Shown here piece after piece: positions 11,408-24,156 of a stretch of DNA of 64,000 bases. Origin of the DNA: Hofstenia miamia (lineage: Eukaryota > Xenacoelomorpha > Acoela). Within the stretch, counting starts at the first letter, position 1, and the number at the start of each line of letters is the position of its first letter. Position numbers and translations under genes: made by a program. The notes beneath the pieces are model-generated. The model was not told the origin of the DNA. It saw nothing but the letters and a program-made list of their open reading frames with translations, and did no database searches. Where the stretch lies: the NCBI GenBank assembly GCA_004352715.1, contig SCFE01000044.1, positions 1,745,236 through 1,809,235 of the forward strand, read 5' to 3'.

Positions 11408-12589
11408 TATATATATATATGTTAGTGCTGGATCCGGTCCTGTTAAACCCGGTTAATCAGGTTAAAATCCGGTTAAGTAATTCTATTTCTGATTTTCAAA
11501 ATTTGTAGATTACAATGAGTGCTATATGAGAAAACAATAGAAATTGTGGGAAGGGGTGCAAAGATTCCTATTGTAATTCTAGTCCTACTCTACAATATCC
11601 GCCCTTAGTACTATGCAAGTTGAAATATTGTCGTAAGTTGCGTCAAAAGTTTTAAACTGTCATTGCCAAAACGAAAATTTGAGCCTCAAATGTTTGAATT
11701 AGCAAAGATTTTCGGTCATTCATTTTGAACTAGTTGCATGCTGTGATTAAAAAAAGTAATTTGGAAATCGTGAGACATGTACACATCAACTGATAAATAT
11801 GGTTAATATAATAATGAAGATTTCTACTAAAGTATATTGTGTGCCTGAAATGCTGGAAAAGGTTCATTATTTTTCTTTGAAAATTCCAATAATTCCTTTC
11901 CATTTCTAATGTTCAGGTAGTAAGGTAGTCTAAAAGGCAATGAGAGCAACAATGAAATGAAGTTAAAATGTTTTTATATATGTAGATAGACCGCTCAACC
12001 TTATTGAGCCGTGCTGTGTGCAAAGTCAGTAGTCAAGAAATACTCCTCTATTCTTTGGTGCTTTTAGATTTTGGAAGTCGTGAGTTATCAATGATTGCGA
12101 AATTCTTGGATAGTTTAAGATTAAAAGAGAGGGGGGACCAACGAAAAAATTCATGCTTAGGCTAGAAAAGAATAATTTCATTTATTGAAAACAGGTTTTG
12201 CCTGTGTAAAATTATATACAACTACCCCGTAGAGACTCCAAACGCCGCATGTGTTAGTTAAATTGCGTTGAATGAAGCAACCCAAGGTATTAATTGGAAT
12301 ATTTTTTAGCAAGGTGAATTCCTTTTTAGTTGTTTTATCGATTTTCTCGCTGATTCATAAAAGGATGAACGGTTAATGGAGGTATTTCCTCTTTGAATCA
12401 CTTGTCTGACTCACTTTTTCACAAACGGGTAGTAATATTCAAACTGTTAAATTTATTATTACTCTTCCAATTATTCCACTTGCGTTGGAAATAAGTTAAA
12501 CAATTTAATTTAAACACTTGTTTACTAAACTTCAAGTTGTAGTGTAATTCAACTGCCTGTGTCACTAATTGTACAACTGAAAAGCAGAG
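11408..12589. other. No gene; possible MITE end near 11430
   Basis: At 11423-11480 the words GGATCCGGTCCTG and CCGGTTAA recur, resembling the low-complexity end of a hAT MITE. No partner end was found before 12589. Confidence 0.35.
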
Positions 12590-12930
12590 TTGACATGTTT
12601 AAAACTGTGTTTTAAGGATGTTTTTTGCAAAGTTTTTTAAATTTTTTTCAAATGCGTATAGAATTTTATAGAAAGTTTGGAAAATATTTTTGGGGCGCGT
12701 CAATTGATACTTTCATAATCAACTTTCTACCTAAAAAATTGCAAAACATTTGTTTTGTTTATGTGTATGAAACGAAAAATGAATGTTTATAAGTTTATCA
12801 TAATTCAATGTTTGCTACTATATGCGTTTTCACAAAAAAATTAGTAACTTAAAATAGTTCTGTCTAAAAGCAGAAAACATTGTTTTAGGAGTTTTTAAAA
12901 GTTTTTTTTTTAGAAAAAAACACTTTTTGC
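12590..12930 (+). repeat. Dispersed repeat A, copy 1
   Basis: Three copies occur. The reverse complement of 42640-42885 follows this copy through GTGTTTTAA, TATAGAATTTTAT, GAAAGTTTG, AAATATTTTT, TATGAAACGA and TTTTTGCCAAAC in order. The copy at 28130-28300 covers only the later part (AAGTTTATCAT, ATATGCGTTTTCA). No coding frame is seen. A 63-codon minus-strand frame here is not conserved. Confidence 0.75.
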
Positions 12931-14890
12931 CAAACGTCCTCCAAGGTTTGGATAACGTGTTTAATCCTATCAAAATGTCATATGTCAAGGTAAGGATCAT
13001 TTCTATCAGAAAAGATTGCATGCAAAGATCTGATTTCCGTGGTTGAGATCACATATCAAAGTGGTGCAGAAAATTTCAATCGTATATGTTTTCTAATATA
13101 TAAATAGAAAAATAATTCCCATTTTAAGTTGCAATTCAAATTCTGAAATTTCATTTAGTCAATTGTAGAATTCCGCTAATATATACCAAAAACGGGTTGG
13201 TACTTGAAAGGAATACCGAATTTCTCTAAACTAATGCCAAATATCACAAAGCGAATACCAAATATCTCAAAATTAATACTTTAGCCAATTAAATTGGTAA
13301 AATATCATTTTTATTGTAATGGCATTTAGACACAGATTTTTTGACACTGTGCTTTATATAATCATTCAGAATATTGTTGCCCAAAAATCTACAATAATAG
13401 ATTTATTAAATGAGCAGAAATAGCGAAAATACATGTCCATGTTCATTGAGTTAAAACAGTCGCTTATAAAGTTTTCTAATATTTGATGTCCCATCACGTT
13501 GCTGTCCCTTATGCACCCTTTTTAATCAGTATCCGTTTTGAGATGTTTGGTACTCGTTTTCAGAAGTAAACGTGAAATCAAATGAGGACACTTTCATGAA
13601 AGAATGTAGTTTGTTTGATCGAATTATTCTCTTATGATAAATTTCCTATACTTAGTTAACGCAATGACTTCCAAAACTGCTGCTTCTATTTTTATTTGCA
13701 AAATTTATATTTGACTTGTTATATAAATTGAAGTACTTGCTGGCAGTCTTCCTTCATAGAAATTCTAACCCTAGCTTTTAACCCTCGCCTTTCCATACCA
13801 CATGTTTTTCAATTTAGATTTAAAATATTTTTTCAAACAAGTCTTCTCAATTACACTCCTGAAGTGTGCAACCTATTGATTCCTGTACCATAGGAGTAAA
13901 AATTCGGAAAACCTGATGGGGAGGCAAAGTCTGAGTTTGAAAGTTTTCTATCAGACCCGCTATAAAAATCAGAGATTAGTTATTGTCTGGATCGCAACTG
14001 GTTCAAAGACGCTTATTTACAGGTCCTTGTTTAATAGAGCACCTGTTTATATTTCCTAATTTTCGGAATAGCTATGTTTACGTTTATATCATGTACATTG
14101 ATTGCATGTTATATTTTGTCTATTAAATAATTTTATTCATATTTCGTTTCAATTTATTGATTTTATCTTTGATGCTGTTAATTAAAAAATATATGCAGTA
14201 TGTTCTTAATTGATTTCATCTGTTAGAAAATGAATGAATAAAATAGTCATGGATTTTTCTATGGAGCTGACATTTATTTTAAGTTCATTGGCAAATTTAT
14301 CTGTATGAAATATAGTTTAGATTTTCCTTATATATATATATATATATGTATATATTACAATTTACCGCCTAACTACATGCAAAACAAAATCAATTAGTTT
14401 TGTCACCCACTGGACAACTCAAACTTTCAACTGTGCTTGAACATTTTATTAAGTTGAGGCTTGTAATCTACATTTTCTTTGTAGCATCTGATTTTTTATT
14501 TTAATGTGTGCAAAGTCCACTGGACTTTTACAGAATTATTTTTGAAATGATTTACAATGTAAATTTGCAGTATTTAAGATCACTTACTATCATATTTGAG
14601 ATTTATTAAGCAAATCGAAATCTTCATTTAAATTTAGTATTCACATTTTATTTTGAAATATGAGGAAGTTTGTGTTCATCGTGATGTAGTAATAATGGCA
14701 AACATTTAGTAATCCTACTTTTTAAAGCAGCGGGATGCGTTCTTGAAGCATTTAAGTATAAACATTTCTTATAGTGAGGCTTAATGATGAAATGAGATTT
14801 GGCAAACTTTTGAAATTCCAAGTATGAACATGTGTGTATAGCACTCTAGGTATATAAAAATTAACTTATATATGGATTAAGCAATATTTA

Positions 14891-14924
<34 letters not shown>

Positions 14925-15461
14925 TTATTTATTTATTTATTTATTTATTCTGCTTGGGCTTTAAAAAACCAAATCTTGCAGTGTTTTAAATTAATCATCG
15001 AAATTTGAATATGAAGAATATTTTAACGATAAATATTGAAAATGAAAATATTTTATTTTAATTCATTTCATTTAAATAGTTAATCTCAGAAGCAAGAGCA
15101 AATTTCTATTAAAACCATGCCTCTGCATCCTTGAATTCCATCGTATCAATTTTTTTTGATAAAATTCATTTATACAGACTGTATTTTCAGTTTTAAAAGA
15201 AGGTTTTCGCCATTGTTGTGTGAGCTATCAGACAGTGGGCCTCACTGATTTTATAAATTTTAATTTGAAGATTACGTTGTCTGGACGTCCTTAATTCTGA
15301 ATAATTCTCAAATTAATCTTTTCTATAGCCCCCAAATTCTTACCCCAATACAAATTTAATTAAATTTCAAGGTCAATTCGATTAAGTATCACTACTCTTT
15401 GATACTTAATAGACCCTTTCAATATTTCATAATCATATCATTTATGCGGATCCAACCATCC
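12931..15461. other. No gene; AT and TTTA microsatellites
   Basis: It holds an AT tract at about 14329-14355 and a compound (CA)(TA)(TTTA) tract at about 14891-14949. No frame with a recognisable product was found. Confidence 0.5.
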
Positions 15462-15690
15462 CATCTTTAGACGTTTCCTTATTCAATGTTTCAAGTATCC
15501 GATCTTTATGCGATTCCTTATTTCATGGTTCAAATATTCCATTTTTTGTGCTTATTTTTTTAATTTTCCGAATGCCCAATCTTCATGTGGATCTGTATTT
15601 TAAATGTTACATGTCTCCAATATTTATTTTTAGTTTTTTTAAATTTACCAAGTATACAATATTTATGAGTATTTTTATTGAATAAAAAGT
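15462..15690. repeat. Degenerate tandem repeat, period about 40 bp
   Basis: About five to six units each begin ATCTTTATG-like (ATCTTTAGACG, ATCTTTATGCG, ATTTTTTGTGC, ATCTTCATGTG, ATATTTATTTT) and end with TCC or CCC. Spacing is 37-41 bases. The units have diverged strongly, so this is an old minisatellite. Confidence 0.6.
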
Positions 15691-15737
15691 TCCTCTACTG
15701 TGGCTAAAATTAGAGAAAAAATTCAAGAAGAATTCTG

Positions 15738-15863
15738 CAACTATTAGCTTTGCCAGCTACATCAGCAGCAGTTGAAAGATTTTTTAGTAAAGCAAGAGTA
15801 ATCTTGGAGTGACATTATTTACACAGAGTACTGAAAATCCCTTATTTGTTTGTTATAAGATAA
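15738..15863 (+). pseudogene. hAT transposase dimerisation-domain remnant
   Basis: The frame reads LLALPATSAAVERFFSKA, then RVILE, a stop, then a short end with LKIPYLFV. This closely follows the hAT C-terminal signature (P.SSAAVER.FS.AG.I...R). It is only about 40 codons long with a stop at about 15810. The rest of the transposase and the inverted ends were not found. Confidence 0.75.
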
Positions 15864-18800
15864 CCAAAATAATAATTGGTGTTGATGATGTTATGAAACC
15901 ACTTGAAGTTCTTAATAATACGCCCTTGGAAAAATTTTTCAAATACTTGACTCTATTTGAAGCTTGGTAAATTCGATATTGCTCAATATCTTGATTGAAA
16001 ACATTTGTGTTATGCCGGTGGTTGTTGAAATCGACATGAATTTGCATTTCAAATACTAAGATGTGGTGTTTTACTGTTTATTTTTTCACGATGAGAAGTA
16101 AATAATTTTAAAGAAATTATTAAGCGGTGGGCCGATGTATTTTTTGAAGTCGGCGTTTAAGGGACGTGCCATTGTTGTACTCCTAAGCGTCATTTAGACT
16201 AATTAGCATTTACGAGTGAGCTATTTTAGGAGAAAAAGTCATAAATACTTAACGTTTCTCTACTACTATGCTAGTGTTTGATTTTATCGGTTGTATTGCC
16301 CAGCTTCTCTGTTTGCTAAACTAATTCCACTCTTGAAAGCCTCAATTTAAATTATTAAAAACGAGATTTATTCTAAACTAATCAGGTCTTGCACCATAAA
16401 TTCTCTTTGTCCGTAGTTCACTTAAATACTAAATGCTAGATTCCGTCGCTTGACGCCATATATGAGTTGCAACGATTCCAACTCTTCATCATCGCATATT
16501 ATGTAGCTAAGAACATTCGAACAGCGGGTAGCTATCACAGTCATTTTTATGAGAAATTCAGAGCAAAGAACTAATGAAATGATGCTTACTCATTAATATT
16601 TACATTTATTTTTATATATTATTGTTTAGTTTGTAGCATGGCTATTTTCAACTCTGCCTGGCAATGCTCCTCATGTAATGTTACAAACCTAGCGAAATTT
16701 TAAAAAGGGTGGTATTTTATAGAGCTCGTAAAATTTTGTCAGCTTCAAGTATGCGCTAAAAAATTGTATCTACATTTTCATATTTAAAGTTAAAGAAAAA
16801 AGTAAGAAGTTGTTGAGGTCGGATAAGGACAGCGGCACATCGTCATTGATTAGAAATCGACAGCACTGGCACTTTTCACACTCGGGCATTATTTAAATAA
16901 AATTTTCATCATCTGATATATACTCGAATAGGTTTCGAAAAGGCCAATTTTGGACTGTGCAGTTCCCCTGTTGTTGATTCATGATTACGGGCACTACCTT
17001 CGTAAAAGCAAATGAATACGCTAAGAAAAATTGATTAATATCACTATGTAATATAGAATTCAATTTTGTAACGAGAATTTCCAATTTGAATGCCATTTTA
17101 CCCACAAAACCATACTTTTTGTGTAATTTTTTCTAGGTTTTAGAAAGATTACATAGCATTGCTTTGTTGAGTAATGTCTAGGACTATATGCGGCATTGGG
17201 CTATTGAAGTTAAACCTTTCTTCTGCGACTCATTTACAGCCATAATATATTAATCTCAGTTTCACTATCGTGATGTGTATCATTGGGTATAAGCAAGGCC
17301 TACTTTAATCACGGCCTGGCAGATTGCAGTACAAAAATAGAAAAGTAGGAATAAATACTCTTGCAAGTAGGGAATTGGTGCATAATTTTGTCCAAATATG
17401 CAATGCAAAGAATACGAAAAATTCCCTTCAAATTTGTGGAGCTACAACCATTGTATTTGCAATGCAACAAAAAATGGTTCATCAAACAAATAAAGGATTT
17501 CACAAGTACAGCAGTTAACTCAATTTCTAGAAATGTTGCATCCAAAGTAGAAAGATTAGATCTGTATTTCTGCTTGTGTAGATCTATGTTTTCTGGTATT
17601 TACGTCGTCAAATCAAAAATTTTGATATGCGGAAAATTGATTGTTTATCGTTAATGGCTTCATAATATTTGAATATGGTTTGGTTTTTGCAATTTTAAAG
17701 AAATCAAACTCTTCAAAAAGTACATAGATGTGCAATAAATGTTTGTCTGATGTAAATGCTTTAGAAAATGAAATTAAAATTTTCAAAAGCTTCAAATCAG
17801 TTTATAATTCCATGAACTCGGACAAGAAAATTCATTCCATTACGTCATTTGCAACTGTACAATAGTTTATGAATGAAATTGCTGGTGCTAAAATAATTTA
17901 TCCTCAGATTCATAAGTTAATCAATTTATAATTAACATTGCTGCTCACAACTTGTACTGGTGAATGCTCGTCTTTGCGCTACATCAAGAGTTAAGGGCAG
18001 CTATGGGCCGATTCGCCCAAGCAATTCGATGATATTGAAAATTTATCAAGATCTACTGTATATACTAAAACATGAAGAAGTAGCGAAAATTTTTATTGAT
18101 AATGAGCGACGCATTGCTTATTTTGGTAATAAAGGTGTATTTTGATTGCTTATTCATTTTGTTTTATGTCATTCATTTATATATTTTTGTTTGGATTTCG
18201 TAATTACGCAGTATTTTTATTTTGTATGTACTGATTTTGTATGTACTGATTTTGAATGCTTCTTGCTTACTTGGTTTTCTTAATTCAAACATTGAAAGTT
18301 TGACGTGTGAAATTTGCGTTAGCAACCAGTGGTTTAAAACATCAGTAGCCATTATATCATTGGCTTAAATAACCGCTCGACAAAATCGTGACATGAAATA
18401 ATAATCATCTCATGCCCTTTAAGTTTTGAGTTGAGCCCCACTGACCTTAAATAATTTTAATGATTTCAGAACTTTTTTATGTTGGTTTATATTAAGTTTT
18501 GAAATTCTGATCTAAATCCAAATCGAAAGTTTTGCTAGAAAAAATGATGCTACATTTAATAAATTTAATTCAATATATTTGTGCAAATTGAAGAATCTCT
18601 TAAAGACTAATATTTTGAATCATAAATTGGGTTTCACTGTGTCACCGGGTCAAATCCTATAGAAGTCCATGAGTCACCGATTCACATTTTTGACACAGTT
18701 GCAACTCTGGTAGACCCGTTTTGCCGTACTAATACAAAACTTTAAAAGGAATTTGTTCTAGTTTCACATTGATGAATGAATCGTTTGAGTTCATTTAGTC

Positions 18801-19145
18801 TCAGCACCTTGCAATTGACTGATCGATTTTCATTCATACATCAACTGACGACATTTCCCTTTTTTCTATACATTTAATCCTTTCATTTATCTGTCTGTAA
18901 TTCTTTGATTTTTGTCGCCTGCTCATGGTATCTATTCCTTTTAATAATCTGAAATTCTCCATAAAACAATTGGATAAGCCTTACACACTGTTACAATCCA
19001 TTATTTAGCAAAACAATTATAAATGACTTTTTAGTATAATGATTATAGAGATACAATCGAAGATCACATAAACTCTTGATATATTGTTTTATTATGTAGT
19101 ACGGATTTTCAGGATTTTAGTACAGAGAACAATGAAAAAAGGAGA
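15864..19145. other. No gene recognised
   Basis: Overlapping frames on both strands at 17309-17795 and one at 17960-18145 show no motif. A 15-bp direct repeat (TTTTGTATGTACTGA) occurs at about 18218-18251. I see no other structure that I can name. Confidence 0.45.
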
Positions 19146-19602
19146 TACAGGCTGATTTTTAATGATTTTGAAGAACAAGGCATTATAAATTTTGAGAAAT
19201 ACTACTTATATTTAATTACACTTAAGATACAATATTTTTTTCATGCATATGCCTTCTTGAATGAAGCCAAGAATTAGCCCTTATTTGGCAAACTGCTCAT
19301 TACTGCACTGGTGAAAATGATATGAAATTATCAAAGGTGATAGAAATGTTACCTGAAGGAAAGTTTAGTCAAAAGCCATTCTAAAGAAATTGAACCAGAT
19401 CTCACCAGTGCATTGATGAGAAATTTGTGAAATTTTGTAAATTATTGTTTGCTTCCGGGAGGGCAGCGCATGAAAAATGTTGTATTTTAATAGTAACAAA
19501 TTAGCACTAGCATTTTTAGGATTCTCTTAATACTTCTTTAGAATCCATCTAATAATTAGGGAGTTATTTATGATTTTTTCCATCATTAAAAATCACCCTT
19601 TA
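19146..19602. mobile_element. Candidate Tc1/mariner-type MITE
   Basis: The left end CAGGCTGATTTTTAATGAT (from 19148) and the reverse complement of the right end, AAGGGTGATTTTTAATGAT (ending at 19600), match at 17 of 19 positions. TA stands outside both ends (19146-19147 and 19601-19602). The length is 453 bp. No transposase motif was recognised inside. TA flanks are common by chance in such AT-rich DNA, so the class is an inference. Confidence 0.6.
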
Positions 19603-20394
19603 TATTCAAAAGGAATTTATAGCTAATCACATTATGCAGTTGTTAGAGCCAGTATTGATTTTCGAGAGTTGAACAAACCGTCAGGGTCAATCATTTTTAA
19701 AGGGTCGAGCTAAACTTTGAATACTACAGTGTTGTAACGCTGGCAAGAAAACATGCTTCTAGAATTGAGTTTCCCACTAAAATTTTTCCCATAATTAATG
19801 GGTCTATTTGGGATTAAAGCCATAAAATTCTTGTACGGTCTTATCGAAAACTATAATTCCAATGGTTTAATGTGAAATATCTTATTTTACAAAGGTGAAA
19901 TAAAGGTCAGTTCAGATGGTATTATTTTCTGTCCAAGCATTTTAATGTATGCATCTGAAATTATTTTTCGTATGATTAGTTACTGTTTTGCTTTTATTAG
20001 TCTAACATGCTACAGCATCATTAAAATGGCTTATTATAAATCGAATTATGTGTGGTGAAGAAATTCGTTTGATTGAGAATCCACCTCAGTTTTACATTGC
20101 TCTGTTATTGGACAATTAGTCGCTAATGCTAAACTTAGTTAAATCGATAAATTTATCAGTTATAAATTCATTTTCGTTTAATTAACTTTACAACGCGTTC
20201 TTTCGATTAGATTAATGTTTATATATAACTACTATTTGAGATAAAGCACTATATTGTTACCTGTTAACAAATGCAGTCAGTAAATGTAGTTCCAAAATCT
20301 GAATTCGCAGAAAATAGCATGGGCTGTCTAAATTTCAGTTACACTGTTTTCCGAAGTTTTTTTACAATCTTCCGACAGAGATGCAACCTTGATC
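19603..20394. other. No gene seen
   Basis: AT-rich sequence without coding signal or clear repeat ends. Confidence 0.45.
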
Positions 20395-20705
20395 CTAGAA
20401 AAATTTTTTTAACGTTTATAGCGTAAAAATGTTAACGCTATGCCCGGCGGCTTCAGATTGCGCAAGGCACACCTCAATGGGGTTGGGAGATCAATGCACA
20501 TATTAAAAAACAGTCAAGGTTCCTTGTTGCTTCCATGGGCTCAAACGTTATAATTACCTGGACGTTAGGCATGGAGATAATTTAAATATTTTTAAAAAAT
20601 TAAAAATTTTCAAAGAAAACTGGAAATTTTTTCATTAACCTCAGCCACAGTAATAAGCTTTAATAGAAATTTTCAACATTGCATTAAAGTATGCTTAAGG
20701 TTTAA
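20395..20705 (+). repeat. Dispersed repeat B, copy 1
   Basis: It shares with 23270-23690, in order and on the same strand, TTGCGCA.GGCAC.CCTCA, GGGTT.GG, TCCATGG, TTTTCAAAGAAAA and TTTTCAACATTGCATTAAAGT. Compared with the second copy it lacks about 100 bp between its AT-rich start and the GC-richer middle. Confidence 0.75.
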
Positions 20706-22797
20706 GTCGAGTTTCCACGCAATTTTTTTGACAATAATACTAAAAAGCGTTTGACTGGGTGGAAAATTGTATTAATAATTGAATTTTCTTATTTTGCATT
20801 CAATGAACTGGCCCTAAAGATAGGGCTAAGGAAACACAATCTGTAATTTTTGGAATGATGATCGAATTTGCAGTCAGTGGTTTAATACTAGAGGTATATT
20901 TGAAGCAAAAGCTATACGTCTGTTGATCACAACTGTAGCTAACACGCCGAAGCTTTCATAACATAAGCCATACGAAACTGTCAAGTTTTTTTAAAAAAAA
21001 CCGAGTCACAATACGCTTATAGTGCTTGTAAACTGCTCAAATCAGTTTCCAGAAAGTTAAAGTAATCGTTTTCAAAACGGTCCATTTTTTATTTCAAAAT
21101 GAGGAAAGTTAGGGAATCTCTATATTTACAGAAATGCTATGATCACATATCGTTATTTTTTCAAAAATGTGCAAACTATTGTTAGCTTAGTTTACTTGAA
21201 CTGAGTGAACGTTTTAAAAATTTTTTCTCAATGCCGTTAAAAAGCCTAACACCGTGTGCGACCAGCCTCAAAATTTTTTATTGAATCACTTATAAAGCTT
21301 CTATAGCTGTTAATTATAATTTTGTTATTTGTAAGGCAACTTTCAGAATAGTGTATATGATATCCACTTTTTTAAATTAAATTAATTAACTAATGTTCAT
21401 ATATTCATAATAACATATATGTGGTCTTTCTAACAATTTTTCCCATAATTCAGAAATTAGTTCAAATAAGGAGACTTTTTTAGGGCTTTTATATGTTACT
21501 TTATCCATTGATCTTTATATCACGAGTTTCCATCCTTTTATATTCCTTCTGATCGATTTTGGAATTGAATATTTTGATAGTTTCAATCACTAACAGATAC
21601 GTGAACGAAATTAGTTTTAAAAATTCTCGCCTTCCTACTTGTTCCAAGAGAATTCAGGGATATTGTGCCAAAATTAGCGTTTCCCGCGATGAGTTTAACT
21701 ACGTTCTCACACTCGAGAAATAATTTCCAAGCAAATAATTTTGACTTTAAGAAGTCTTTCTTTGAGAGTAAATCTGCTTTTTTTCAACTGGTCGATAATC
21801 TGATTTTGCGTTTAGATATGCTTATGATTTTGAACTGGATGTCAAACATATTGAAAAACCGAAAGAGAAATTGTGTACCGTCAATCCTCGTGTATACGCC
21901 GCACCCCGCGCCTTGAGTTACGGGTACACAGCGTGTATAAACTGCATCTGCCACGTCACCCTAAATTTATCGTTCCCCACATATTTCTTATTCATTCATT
22001 TAACTTTGACCCATACAGCGACTCAAATTCTATTCAACGAATTAAGTGAAGTGCTGGATATTCCTAGTGTCTTATTTTCAGCATTTGTGCATTCTAAGGG
22101 TTTTAGACTGCCTGTATAATTTTAGGTTCACAGGTGCGCTTTATAGACGAGAATTTACGGTAAATAGATTATAAATTTATTTTACAAGATCAGTAGATCT
22201 TATGGATGAATGGTTGTCCCCATTTTAATACCTATTAGTATCTATTCTTATCATAATATTAAGTTGATCTGCAAGTTTATGCATTGACGTCACAGCGCCC
22301 TCTATAGACTTGAGTTACTTTGACGCAGTTCAACATTATGTGAAAATAATTGAATTTACAAACATTAGTGTATTTGGAAAAAACTATTGCATGCAATTTT
22401 TGAAAGCACCAGACGAAAATTCTTCTTATTAAAGGATAACGCTTGAAATATTTGGGGATAACGTGTTTAATTTTTTAAGAGCGTGTACTAAACCTGTCAA
22501 ATTCTTGCAACTAGGTCAAAAGTGGCTTAGAATTAATTTGCGAAATATCTCCTTTGCTTTTCGGCAGAATTTGTATTTAAAATATTAAATCATTTAAGTT
22601 ATTTTCATATACACGAGCTTTATGGTAATATTTAAATTATTTATCTAAATTTTTCCCAATTAAATCTTAGAAATTCATTTAAAATAATTTTGATTTCCGT
22701 ATCATCAATTGAATACCCTTTGATAAGTATAAAAATTGAATAATTTTTATCCGCTCTTTCATTCGAAAATTCATACTATGTAGGTGACGTCGGTCAT
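20706..22797. other. No gene recognised
   Basis: Two overlapping frames at 21665-22119 have no motif and no neighbouring exon-like sequence. Nothing else can be supported. Confidence 0.45.
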
Positions 22798-23142
22798 ATA
22801 TAGTATATCGCCCCGAAAGTTTTTCCAACGTATATTTTGCCTAATTAAGTATGATATTGCAAACTAGCAGTTTTTTATCATTTTTATTTCTGAAACAGGA
22901 TAACATGATAAATCATGTGCTACAAACAAGCGTCTCAATTAGTCTGTTTGTCGTAAGTGACTGAAATAGGCCCCAGAAATGAATATAACTTTGCCACCGT
23001 TCCAGAAGAATTTGGAATGGTCTCGAAAAGAAATCATTTGCTTTAGCGCAAGCCACTGATTCGAATCGCTCACAATTTCTTCTTGACGACTTTAAATAGG
23101 CAAAATATACATCGGTAAAAACTTTCAGGGCGATACTATCTA
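22798..23142. mobile_element. Inverted-repeat element, arms about 50 bp
   Basis: The left arm (22798-22850) contains TATCGCCCCGAAAGTTTTT and GTATATTTTGCCTA. The right arm (23090-23142), reverse complemented, reads TATCGCCCTGAAAGTTTTT and GTATATTTTGCCTA in the same order. The arms enclose about 240 bp without a transposase motif. TA occurs at both outer edges, but the exact ends are unclear. It looks like a MITE-type DNA transposon. The 87-codon minus-strand frame over the right arm is not supported as a gene. Confidence 0.65.
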
Positions 23143-24105
23143 AAACACATGATACTTTCTCTCTCTCTAATGACAACGTTTAAATATCAAATAATTGGAT
23201 TACAAAATCCTTCGCTTATATAAAGTTTACCAAGAATTTGGTTTTTATCCTGCTTAACTAAACTGCCTGGGAAATTTTTTAAATTTTTTCATGATTGTAT
23301 AAAAAATTTTTAATCGCTTATAGTTATAGCTCAAAAACTATTAATGCTATGCTAAATCTGAAAGCAGCACGTGATAAATGAAAGTCTCCTCTTTATTTGT
23401 TGCTCTAAATGCGCAACCAGGCTCTGTCCCATTTAGGCGGCCACTGACTTTGCGCACGGCACGCCTCAGTGGGTTTGGGATATCTTTGCACACATCAAGA
23501 AGCACTCAAACTGCTTTGTTCTTTCCATGGACCCAAAACCTTAAATAAATACTTGAACATTAGTTATGGAGAGAATTTAAATTTTTTCAAAAATTCGAAA
23601 TTTTCAAAGAAAAATTGTTAATCTTTTCATCAACTTCAACTACAGCATTACGCTTTAATAGACATTTTCAACATTGCATTAAAGTTTGTTCCCCAATAAA
23701 CCTACACATGCATCACGACTTTCAAATTTGCAAATAGACTTGGAGACAATTTTATTAAATGTGGAAAAACGGTTTGTACTTTAAATAGAAAATATAGGCA
23801 GTGTACGGTTAAATACACAATTACTGAGACATTTAGATAACCTTTTGTTATTTGGGAGGAATGTATATCTTGCATGTCTTCCTTCCTCCAATCAAAACTA
23901 TAGCTTCAATTGATGTAAAGTTCTAAACAACAATGACGTCAGCGACAGTAGAACAATGCTCAATTTTTGTAAATTATTTTTAGTCCGCCTTTACATAATC
24001 CGAACACTGTGACCTTCCACGCTCATTTTTATCTACAGTCTTATTGTATTTGATGATTTAAATCGATTACGTTGTATTCATTAAGCATGGGTTGGCTGGT
24101 GTGAT
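23143..24105. other. No gene; contains repeat B copy 2
   Basis: Apart from repeat B (23270-23690) I see no structure. The stretch 23700-24105 is AT-rich and lacks a coding signal. Confidence 0.45.
23270..23690 (+). repeat. Dispersed repeat B, copy 2
   Basis: This is the longer copy of the repeat described at 20395-20705. It carries GCGCAACCAGGCTC and neighbouring sequence absent from copy 1. The two copies lie about 2.9 kb apart in direct orientation. Confidence 0.75.
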
Positions 24106-24156
24106 TGACGATAATCTGCTCAAGCTCGGCTCGGCTCGACTCGTTGATAAGTCTGC
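24106..24156 (+). repeat. Terminal fragment of the CAGACTTGTCAACGAG hAT MITE family
   Basis: CTCGTTGATAAGTCTG with upstream GCTCGGCTCGGCTCGA matches the right end of the elements at 34232-34920 with few changes. No left end is present, so this is a solo terminal fragment. Confidence 0.6.

Noticed and set aside
17309-17795. Three or four overlapping frames on both strands
   Set aside because: No domain, codon bias or splice context. Overlapping frames in both directions are expected by chance.
21665-22119. Two overlapping plus-strand frames as a possible gene
   Set aside because: No recognisable motif, no splice signals in phase, and composition as in the surroundings.
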